Shown: positions 56,901 to 62,888 of the stretch, one piece after another
Position numbering within the stretch: the first letter of the stretch is position 1
How the letters are laid out: each line of letters opens with the position of its first letter
DNA from: UBA4416 sp963422675
GTDB taxonomy: Bacteria; Bacteroidota; Bacteroidia; B-17B0; Aurantibacillaceae
DNA: 64,000 bases
Assembly (NCBI GenBank): GCA_963422675.2
Contig: CAXVYS010000024.1
Span: forward strand, 744,001-808,000
Reading direction: 5' to 3'
Made by a program: the position numbers and the translations under genes
Notes under the pieces: model-generated
Seen by the model: only the letters and a program-made list of their open reading frames with translations
The model's database searches: none
What the model was told of the DNA's origin: nothing

Positions 56901-57628
56901 AGGGGACCATTTACAACAAAAATGGTCTTGATGGAAGTAAAAATGCTTATACAATAATTGGCTCAGCGGGTGATGCTCCATTTGATTTCCACGGGCTTAT
57001 GTCCAGTATAATAAAAAAGATGCTAATGTTAAGTAGTTATATGAGCAACCAGCAAAACATGCAATCTATTTCTGTTAATACTATTGGAAGCGAAGTAAAT
57101 AATATTGATATTACTGCTACCTTACAGGACGTTCCCACAGGAAAAACAAGTACAGGTACCCAAGTTTTAGATGGGGTGCAAACCGGATTAGATGTAGTTG
57201 GTTTGGTACCAGGTGTTGGCGAAATAGCTGACGGTATAAATGCTTTGATTTATACAGCGCGGGGTGATTATGTTAATGCGGGGTTAAGCACAGCTGCTAT
57301 GATTCCATTTGTTGGTTGGGCTGCTACAGGTGGGAAGTTAATTGCAAAAACAACTAAATTTACAAAATCAAATATGAAGCTCGGGCAGGAAATGCATAAG
57401 CTTTATAAAGTTGCAGAGCATGCACCAGAATTAGGCAGATTTAAAGAATACGCTAAGATTAAAGGCATTCGACCAGATTTTGTTGATTTTAACACAAAAA
57501 CAATATTTGAATTAAAACCATTTAATCCAAGAGGAATTAAATCTGGAAATAAACAGTTGGAGAAATATAAATCTATATTTGAAAATACTTTTGGTGGTGA
57601 ATGGAATACTGTTTTAGAACATTATTAA
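53915..57628 (+). CDS. DUF6443/RHS protein with restriction-endonuclease-fold toxin tip
   Basis: The 1237-residue protein has an N-terminal signal segment (about 18-37). A DUF6443 head contains NPLMPIQNEAG and YMDGLGRTVQEV. A long YD-repeat shell (about 60-930) includes YDYDNTGRMTKKY and YNELGMITHLNNAD. The RHS core cleavage region (about 932-968) has LGRWLSADPLAEA and NPINYNDPSGM, a usual polymorphic-toxin junction. The variable C-terminus has a glycine/proline-rich linker, a hydrophobic pre-toxin segment (about 1090-1140: VGLVPGVGEIADGINALIY) and a nuclease domain (about 1150-1237). RPDFVDF and IFELKPFNPRG match Tox-REase families, with D-x and E-x-K catalytic candidates. The toxin is presumably released by self-cleavage at the core. 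Confidence 0.88.
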   Translation: MSAMPVKAPETKVLKDIFKSSFLISFFTLISCLVQAQTPGQNYISKINPLMPIQNEAGIPTISSGVKLENTSYMDGLGRTVQEVSSKISPSGNDGVIVYDYDNTGRMTKKYLPFTSAPDPVAASYKANALSVQQSFYNTARTKFKTNTTAFEELKYDDSPFSLITEQASASPQWALSSGKTNKQSYGFNTVNSIINFDATSYGTTPTSFQVAYYYPAKELLSTTVTNAENHAITTYTDKSGKVICEVELIDVANSIYYYTYYVYNDFGELTAIIPPQGYSNMAQSGNFNFNTIADLIFLYEYDKRGRLTKAKIPGKSWQYSVYNDLDQLVFAQNQKMQTNNQWFFYKYDKLGRAILSGIYTSNSSPQALQSMVDASTASLFEDRTASNFNIQLGYTNAALPTANTEIHSVNYYDDYDFNNDGTDDDSPDLTALSFIKPPGTFGSTSTVPVLVNFQTLGMMTGSWVKVLETNPTVPYLKTAMFYDEKARPVQSKQNNYAGGYDISSTYYDFSGKQIVSEIKHQAFTHTLKTTNRYYYDKVGRVLMTLAKNNNDPVLILSQNGYNEVGQLVEKNIHSAGGSAYLQSIDYTYNELGMITHLNNADLVSGNNSNNDDANDLFGFEVKYNNPTAGGTAKYDGSVSEFHWRSISDATKKAYTCQYDLKNRLTNATYAEYNTATAQWAAATKYNEFGISYDANGNIKALKRNGLLSNSSYGLMDDLSYSYSGNNLMNVTDAAPLQGYNDFKPMGGANYVYDINGNLTTDPSKNLTITYNHLDLPVTINGTGGTMQLVYDGVGVLLKRIFTAAGSSTPVYTYYINGYVYNQAGLKYFGQAEGRVVPNLNGNGWEYVNEYYYTDNQGNTRLCYSDADFNNSINSATEVLQENSYYPFGLDMMGLGKIQRGLVNNEKLNGAEYYPEMNINLHNFGPRNYDAVLGRWLSADPLAEAAPGWTPYRFGFNNPINYNDPSGMIEGDGAIQDFYDFSGGGGDPGGGDDPKKGTIYNKNGLDGSKNAYTIIGSAGDAPFDFHGLMSSIIKKMLMLSSYMSNQQNMQSISVNTIGSEVNNIDITATLQDVPTGKTSTGTQVLDGVQTGLDVVGLVPGVGEIADGINALIYTARGDYVNAGLSTAAMIPFVGWAATGGKLIAKTTKFTKSNMKLGQEMHKLYKVAEHAPELGRFKEYAKIKGIRPDFVDFNTKTIFELKPFNPRGIKSGNKQLEKYKSIFENTFGGEWNTVLEHY

Positions 57629-57639
57629 AATAAAATAAA

Positions 57640-58083
57640 ATGGAAAGAAAAGAGTTAGAAAAAATTTTAAGTAATACACTTGTCCCTATTGGTTTTAAAA
57701 AAAAAGGAAACCATTGGATTATAAATGATAATGTAATTATAAAAATGGTTAATCTACAAAAATCAGAATTTAGTAATAGTTTCTATATAAATTATGGTTA
57801 TAGCTTAAAATCAATTCCTTTAGACAACACTATGATGCATATTTTTAAAGGGCTTGGTTCTGCTAATCAAAATGAAAATATAAGGATTAAGGAACTATTA
57901 GATCTTGATAGTGAAATATCAAACAGTAATAGGGAAAAAGAATTAACGAAATTGTTACTTGATAAAGTGGTTTTAAACATGAATAATGTAAATACAGAAG
58001 AAGATTTATTGAATGAATTAAAAAATCGACCTCATTTAAATGATATTTCTTTACTAGTCAAAAGACATTTTGGGTTAAGTTAG
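57640..58083 (+). CDS. DUF4304-like immunity protein
   Basis: The 147-residue protein begins with ERKELEKILSNTLVPIGFKKKGNHW, then INLQKS-like strand NLQKSEFSNSFYINYGYSL, the DUF4304 pattern. Members of this family serve as immunity proteins next to polymorphic toxins. It starts 11 bp after the RHS stop, so it should be cotranscribed, and it most likely protects the producer from the nuclease tip. A ~55-bp spacer repeat follows (58101-58156). Confidence 0.75.
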   Translation: MERKELEKILSNTLVPIGFKKKGNHWIINDNVIIKMVNLQKSEFSNSFYINYGYSLKSIPLDNTMMHIFKGLGSANQNENIRIKELLDLDSEISNSNREKELTKLLLDKVVLNMNNVNTEEDLLNELKNRPHLNDISLLVKRHFGLS

Positions 58084-58100
58084 TATTTTGAGAAGTAGCT

Positions 58101-58156
58101 TCCAACGTTAGGTGAGAAGTTTTGGGTTGTAGATACGAACACCAACTTGGTTTAAA
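58101..58156. repeat. Spacer unit 1 of the immunity array
   Basis: This non-coding spacer contains AAGTTTTGGGTTGTAG and CCAACTTGGTTTAAA. A diverged copy at 59091-59155 has GTTTTTGGGTTGAAG and TACCTGGTTATAAA. Both follow a (pseudo)gene of the array. The repeats could mark past recombination events that inserted or exchanged immunity genes. Confidence 0.45.
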
Positions 58157-58211
58157 GCAGGTATGTTCTCAGTTGGGGGACGAGTAATAGATTAAATAAA
58201 AGGATTCGGTT

Positions 58212-58631
58212 ATGAGAATAGATTTAAAATATCCCGTCTTTGTTTTTTGGAAAAATGACAATATGGTATATGTGTTTTTTAACGAGCGAGACTTGAAATC
58301 AACTAACACACAGATATTCAATACATTTAATTACAAAAATGTTGTTCATATCGATTCTTTAGGCAATGAGTATAAAATAGAGAAAACTTTAAAAGTTAAA
58401 TACCTTGGTTTATGGGGCTTCAATCCTATATTAAAAGGTCGTCAAATACTTATTGATTTTGAATATTCTCCTGAAATAAAGACAATACAATTGAGCGATT
58501 TTAAAAACGAAGTCATTCATCGAATCGATAAAACAAAAAAAATATGGCAGTCAGGGTGGGACATTAATGAGCTAAAAGAATTGATAAAAAGCAGCTCATC
58601 TTTCCAGGAAATTGCAAATTTACTGAAATAA
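58212..58631 (+). CDS. Probable second immunity-type protein
   Basis: The 139-residue protein has strand-rich segments (KYPVFVFWKNDNMVYVFF) and a basic helical end (DFKNEVIHRIDKTKK). A broken paralogue of its N-terminus lies just downstream (58672). No named family was recognised; its size, lack of a signal peptide and position after a toxin/immunity pair suggest an orphan immunity gene. Confidence 0.55.
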   Translation: MRIDLKYPVFVFWKNDNMVYVFFNERDLKSTNTQIFNTFNYKNVVHIDSLGNEYKIEKTLKVKYLGLWGFNPILKGRQILIDFEYSPEIKTIQLSDFKNEVIHRIDKTKKIWQSGWDINELKELIKSSSSFQEIANLLK

Positions 58632-58671
58632 CGTAGTGGTAACATTGTAAATTAATAATTCTGTGTTAAAT

Positions 58672-58791
58672 ATGGTTTATAAAATAAAATATCCAATAAT
58701 AGCCTTTGCTAAAGGAGGTGTTATTCATTTTGCTAGAAATGACAATGATTTAAAAATCTGTTCGATTAAAAGCTGGAGAAATGGCTTTTGA
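58672..58791 (+). pseudogene. Broken paralogue of the 58212 gene
   Basis: From ATG 58672 the frame reads MVYKIKYPIIAFAKGGVIHF and continues to a stop after 39 codons. It matches the start of the 58212 protein (KYPVFVFWKNDNMVYVFF). The reading frame is lost afterwards, so it is a decayed copy. Confidence 0.6.
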
Positions 58792-58834
58792 ATTCTGTTT
58801 AATAGCTTATTACTTGGATTATATTCACTGATTC

Positions 58835-59073
58835 ATGCTTACTGATCGTAGACTTGTATTTGGTGTCGGAGAACAAGAGTTAGTGTTATTCTATTCTGAG
58901 ATAAAAGAAGTGAGCGTTGCTATGGATGAAGACATAGAAATGGAGTGCAGGATAAACTTCTTTTTACAAAACTTAAAATTAAAGATGATAAAAATAATGT
59001 ATTTATTATAGAACTTGAAGCAGGTAAACCTTATTTGGGAGTTTTTCAAGTGTTGCATCGTGTGGCTGGATAG
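58835..59073 (+). pseudogene. Frameshifted immunity-like gene remnant
   Basis: One frame reads LTDRRLVFGVGEQELVLFYS and continues to a stop at 59011. The shifted frame continues the same protein as LLFTKLKIKDDKNNVFIIEL and GKPYLGVFQVLHRVAG to a stop at 59073. The two halves join into one PH-domain-like sequence, so a single indel near 58955 broke the gene. Probably another member of the immunity array. Confidence 0.6.
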
Positions 59074-59090
59074 GTTAATTTAAGTTGATA

Positions 59091-59155
59091 CTACCTAAAT
59101 CGAGTTGGGAGTTTTTGGGTTGAAGTCGCGAGGCTAATGTTACCTGGTTATAAAT
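59091..59155. repeat. Spacer unit 2 of the immunity array
   Basis: Diverged copy of the spacer at 58101-58156 (see there), located after the broken gene at 58835-59073. The rest of the gap to 59328 shows no gene. Confidence 0.4.
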
Positions 59156-59328
59156 AAAGGATGATGATAAATACATCAAATCGAATGAAATCAATTTGCA
59201 AAAGCGATAGAATTTTTTTAATTTTTGCTTTGAAAATTATATCCTTATTTAAATATTTCGGCAGACGAGTGTTGTAAAACTGCGCAAGTTCTAGCTGTAA
59301 AATGATATATGCCATTTTATAAATACCT

Positions 59329-59826
59329 ATGATTAAATACATTTTAATGGTACTTATTTTTACATCTTGTGTAACGTATAAGCCATCCACATTTGAAGGT
59401 CGTTTTTCTGGAACAATTATTACTTGTAAAACAGACTCAACATCATTAGCAAATGACACAATTGTGTTGATAAAAAGAGACTCTAATTGTAAGGGTCGAA
59501 GCTGTCGTTATTATTATAATCCTAACTGTGACAATAAACCTGATTATATTGATTATGCAATGTTTTGGCCATCTAACATAATACTAGACCTAAAAGAAAA
59601 AAGTTATACCACAACAAACACTCCTAGACCGACTAACCCTAATATTAAGTATGGTGAACCTGATTTTACCGTTTCGTACAATTTTGATATAGGAAAACTA
59701 AAATATAATAAAAAAACTTCTACCTTAATTTTACAATCTATAAAAAATAATTGGATAAGAACATATAGCGTTGAATATTCTGCACAGGATTCAATTCTTA
59801 CTTTGAAATGTAAAAACGGTAAATAA
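59329..59826 (+). CDS. Small lipoprotein, unknown
   Basis: The 165-residue product has a lipobox (LIFTSC, Cys14). It has paired cysteines in the mature part (SNCKGRSCRYYYNPNCDNK) and a strand-rich body with YTTTNTPRPTNPNIKYGEPD. It stands between the immunity array and the right repeat copy. The cysteine cluster could form disulfides or bind a metal. No family was recognised. Confidence 0.55.
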   Translation: MIKYILMVLIFTSCVTYKPSTFEGRFSGTIITCKTDSTSLANDTIVLIKRDSNCKGRSCRYYYNPNCDNKPDYIDYAMFWPSNIILDLKEKSYTTTNTPRPTNPNIKYGEPDFTVSYNFDIGKLKYNKKTSTLILQSIKNNWIRTYSVEYSAQDSILTLKCKNGK

Positions 59827-60377
59827 CAGCTTTTTCTGTAATTCGGACATTTATTTTCATTCTCTCAATGCAGTCTTTTTCTATTCATCAATGCGCTTAT
59901 AGTTAAGATGGTACCGCCCAATGAAGAAGCAGATTAGAAAAACAGATTATAAACTTAAAACAACAGAAAACAAAACAGCCGGAATCTCAGTATTGTAAAT
60001 CGTCAGAATAAAGTGGATAAAATGTCGACTAATTTCCCCGGATATTCTTTAATAACATAAAAAATAATAGGCTAATGTAACTAAATAAAAATTTCAACGT
60101 TATACTAGTCAGAATCATCACCGATTATTTTTAAGACAGAAACTATCAAATTGAAGATAACTCATAGTCGGATACGTAGCCAACGAACATCCACTTCGCG
60201 CAAGCAGGGACGGGAAAGAATTTGAGGGAATCATTCCCGCTCCCACTTGGACGGAGCTATTAAAACGCTTAATAGATGGGTCATTGGCTTGACGAACGAA
60301 ACTTAAAATTGTTTTTGTATAAGTATATATATAAAATGTATATTTAGTTCTCAAAAACTTTAACCCTTGACCTGATT

Positions 60378-60408
60378 AAAAGAGCCACTCAATTTGAGTG
60401 GCTCTTTT
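60378..60408 (-). terminator. Perfect terminator of the right 85-codon gene
   Basis: A 15-bp perfect stem (AAAAGAGCCACTCAA / TTGAGTGGCTCTTTT) around one T, with flanking A and T tracts, directly after the minus-strand stop of the 85-codon gene. Confidence 0.85.
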
Positions 60409-60414
60409 GTTATG

Positions 60415-60672
60415 TTATACTAAAGAAATTCCTAGCTGATTACGGACAAATGTCCTGAATTTATGCCTGGGTCTAGGAGCAGCAATGTTTTCACATGTTT
60501 TTTGGATCGCATTATTAATACTAACCACAGTTAGATTTGGATAGTATTTTAATGTTTTGTTCCCTATATAATCTCGTTCCCATTGTTCTTCACATGAAAC
60601 AAAAAGTCTATCCTCGGCTTTTTTCTTTTTGTTATCATAATCTTCCCAATCTTCTAAAATTATTTTTGACAT
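60415..60672 (-). CDS. 85-aa protein of the repeat unit (right copy)
   Basis: Paralogue of the 41440-41697 product, seven substitutions apart (for example KKKKAED here against KKKKTED). Same start, length and terminator. Changes are scattered and conservative in part (V/I, T/A), arguing for selection on both copies. Function unknown; see the left copy. Confidence 0.65.
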   Translation of the reverse strand: MSKIILEDWEDYDNKKKKAEDRLFVSCEEQWERDYIGNKTLKYYPNLTVVSINNAIQKTCENIAAPRPRHKFRTFVRNQLGISLV

Positions 60673-60831
60673 AGCTTTAATTCTTAATTGATATAAATTG
60701 AATTAAGTAAACCTATGCAAACAGTTCAATATAAAGAATACGTAAAACCACGTGTTTTTTAGCTTATACTTCGATCTGCTTTTCAGTCTTTGTAGATAAA
60801 TATTCTACTAATGACAGTATTCATCCATTTA

Positions 60832-61089
60832 TCAGCTTAAACGTTCAAGTGTATAAACCAGACCTTTTGTGGTTAATTTCGTGAAAGTGGAATTATCCTC
60901 TATTAATCCATCAAGTTCTAATTCGAAAGCAACAGCTGGCATCATTGATAGCTCAGCTTTTATAATATTGAAATCATGTTTCATTTCCTGTGTAGGAATG
61001 TAAGAATGATTTTCCATACCATATAAAATAGTTAATATTTTATTCTTTAAATCCTCTTTAGCTTTCACATTATCGTGGATTGTTTTCAT
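60832..61089 (-). CDS. Small protein, unknown
   Basis: An 85-residue, mostly helical protein (MKTIHDNVKAKEDLKNKIL, then IIKAELSMMPAVAFELELDG) with a lysine/threonine-rich winged-helix-like end (STFTKLTTKGLVYTLERL). It could be a small DNA-binding protein, but no family was recognised. It lies between the right repeat and the MerR/recombinase element. Confidence 0.45.
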   Translation of the reverse strand: MKTIHDNVKAKEDLKNKILTILYGMENHSYIPTQEMKHDFNIIKAELSMMPAVAFELELDGLIEDNSTFTKLTTKGLVYTLERLS

Positions 61090-61271
61090 TATGATAGAAT
61101 TTATAATTCTAAGTTATACATTATTCTATGGAGAAAGCCTCAACTTAATAGAATCACGTATTAATCCGTGTTCGGATGCGTATAAATACGTGGGATAAAT
61201 TATGAATTATAATTACATATATGTAAACTAACAATGTCTAACGGTTAAACCGCTTTTTTATACCAAATCCC

Positions 61272-61454
61272 GTGCAAGTTAAGTGCAAGGTGTGAATGAA
61301 ACAGGCTAAAGCCCCTTACAAACCTTATATGTAGAGTACCTACACTAATTAGTTGGATATTGTAAGCTCTATTTTAAAGAAATTCCACGTTATTTTAACT
61401 AAAAGTCACGAAAAGTAAGCTATAAGTTAAGTGAAAAGTGCACCTAACTTGCAC
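61272..61454. repeat. Inverted repeats of a GTGCAAGTTARGTGCA motif
   Basis: GTGCAAGTTAAGTGCA at 61272-61287 is matched in 15 of 16 bases by the reverse complement of 61439-61454. A third partial copy, AAGTTAAGTG at 61424-61433, forms a hairpin with CACCTAACTT at 61441-61450. Three related sites in a 180-bp non-coding region suggest binding sites of a regulator or recombinase, possibly the end of the mobile element. No gene lies within 61090-61607. Confidence 0.5.
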
Positions 61455-61573
61455 GACCCTATATACTATAAGGATTTCAGAGCCATTTTTTACACAATTT
61501 CCTTATACAGTAAGCCTATTTGAGCCTTTGCAACCTTATTTTTAACGTTTCGTATAATAGTTTTATTACACTA

Positions 61574-61603
61574 TTGTAATTTAACAAATTACTTGTATAT
61601 TTA
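61574..61603 (+). promoter_or_regulatory. Promoter with palindromic operator of the MerR-type gene
   Basis: TTG at 61574-61576 and TATATTTA at 61596-61603 are 19 bp apart and match the Bacteroidota promoter. Between them lies a perfect palindrome GTAATTT-AAC-AAATTAC (61576-61592). MerR regulators bind exactly such dyads placed between the promoter elements. The ATG starts only four bases after the -7 element, suggesting a leaderless transcript. Confidence 0.55.
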
Positions 61604-61607
61604 TAGT

Positions 61608-62528
61608 ATGAAAAAAGAGAAAACCATACAATTAGCCACTTTGGAAAATACCGCCATTAACCTAAATGATTTTTTTGGTCAATCGACATTAGATAAAGCA
61701 GGTGAACTGTATGAACAATTAGAACGCCCCATACTAAATGGTAAACAAACAGGAATAGAATCCCGCAATTTAACCCATTGGGTGAACGTATTAAATGATA
61801 ACCCTACTAAAGTGTGGGGTAAAAAATTCACGTTCGTGGATTTTATATGGATTAAGATCGTAGAGCAGTTAAGAGGAGTAAATGTCGGCTTTGAATTAAT
61901 CAAAAACTTTAAAAGCTATTTGTTTGAACCCATCAAAGTAAAAGGGCTGTTAACTTCCATGCAACAAGCTAAAAACTATATCGTAGAAAATTTACCAAAA
62001 GACCAACAACAAAAATTATTAGAACTGTTATCAACTCCCGAAACAAAAACAGAAGTTAATTTTACCATGCTACATATTATAATAATAGATAGCATTCTTA
62101 ATAAACTTCCTTTATCTGTCGCCATATTTTCGGACGGCTCTTATCAGATAGTGGATAAAAGTAAAGAACACCTGTATAGTAAAGACGAACAAAACAAATT
62201 ACTGTTTGATACCTATATAACCGTTTCCATTTCCTCTATCTTAAAAACCTTTTTACGTTCCGAGTTATCGGGTTTTGTCGTTCCAAAATTGGGGCTGTTA
62301 TCCTATGCCGAAAACAAATTGTTTGAAGTGGTACACAGTGGGGACTATGAAAGCATCCTAATAAACTTTAAAGACAAAAAAATAAAGACATTAGAATTAA
62401 AGAAAAGTGAAGATATAAAACAACGCATTATTGATATTTTGGATAAAGGCGCTTATGGAGAAATAGTCGTAAAGAAACACAAAGGCGTTGTAACCAAAAT
62501 AGAAAACACCATTAGAATAACTTTATAA
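61608..62528 (+). CDS. MerR-family-like regulator of the mobile element
   Basis: The ATG at 61608 gives 306 residues; an in-frame codon 15 bp upstream would overlap the -7 element. A MerR-like winged helix is at about 45-105 (RNLTHWVNVLNDNPTKVW, then KKFTFVDFIWIKIVEQLRGVN), with the RxLxxW-xxxxGF-like spacing of MerR. The remaining two thirds form an unknown C-terminal domain with a basic end (VKKHKGVVTKIEN). It precedes a 55-aa gene and the serine recombinase on the same strand. It probably controls the element and its own promoter through the dyad. Confidence 0.7.
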   Translation: MKKEKTIQLATLENTAINLNDFFGQSTLDKAGELYEQLERPILNGKQTGIESRNLTHWVNVLNDNPTKVWGKKFTFVDFIWIKIVEQLRGVNVGFELIKNFKSYLFEPIKVKGLLTSMQQAKNYIVENLPKDQQQKLLELLSTPETKTEVNFTMLHIIIIDSILNKLPLSVAIFSDGSYQIVDKSKEHLYSKDEQNKLLFDTYITVSISSILKTFLRSELSGFVVPKLGLLSYAENKLFEVVHSGDYESILINFKDKKIKTLELKKSEDIKQRIIDILDKGAYGEIVVKKHKGVVTKIENTIRITL

Positions 62529-62542
62529 AGTAAAAGTATACA

Positions 62543-62626
62543 GGAAATTTGTTTGGCTACATTCCCTGTACCGTTCTTTATGTATTGCACAAAGGTGTAA
62601 ATCGGATATTCGTTTGGCTACGTTCC
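62543..62626 (+). repeat. Two 23-bp direct repeats before the 55-aa gene
   Basis: The plus strand carries GTTTGGCTACATTCC (62551-62565) and GTTTGGCTACGTTCC (62612-62626), each preceded by GGAAATTT or GGATATTC; 20 of 23 bases match. The spacing is 61 bp. They lie between the MerR-type gene and the 55-aa gene and could be iterons, recombinase sites or an RNA leader. Confidence 0.45.
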
Positions 62627-62709
62627 GTTTTAACGCCCCTTGCATGGGGATATATACGAACTCCCGGTATCACCTTCAAAAAGGACTACAGGAACTACAC
62701 AATGTAGCC

Positions 62710-62877
62710 ATGAAAAAAATTAAAGCAAGCGAACGTTTGTCGTTAACGCAATGCAAAAACAGATTAAACAAAAAAGGAATAAATTATACAGATGAGCAAA
62801 TTTTAGCCATAAGAGATTGGCTGTATCTCATCGGAGAAATTATTGCAGAAGAAATAGAAACAGGTAAAAACCAGTAA
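62710..62877 (+). CDS. 55-aa basic/acidic helical protein
   Basis: The start is taken at ATG 62710, giving 55 residues; the open frame reaches 62614 but the upstream part lacks protein-like composition. It has a basic N-terminus (MKKIKASERLSLTQCKNRLN) and an acidic end (GEIIAEEIETGKNQ). Its stop is 11 bp before the recombinase start. It may be a recombination directionality factor or regulator by position, but no known family is visible. Confidence 0.5.
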   Translation: MKKIKASERLSLTQCKNRLNKKGINYTDEQILAIRDWLYLIGEIIAEEIETGKNQ

Positions 62878-62888
62878 AAAAATGAATT

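Larger units (their letters stand above)
60013..60792. repeat. Right copy of the ~780-bp direct repeat
   Basis: Same orientation as 41040-41817 and mostly identical, with a sharp right end after CAGTCTTTG at 60792. It carries the 85-codon gene 60415-60672 with a perfect terminator. Before the gene a plus-strand relic frame reads GYVANEHPLRASRDGKEF and ends LLKRLIDGSLA; in the left copy the same frame is broken by one inserted base. Confidence 0.85.

Noticed and set aside
59148..59459. 103-codon minus-strand frame
   Set aside because: Overlaps the start of the lipoprotein gene and has shadow-like composition.
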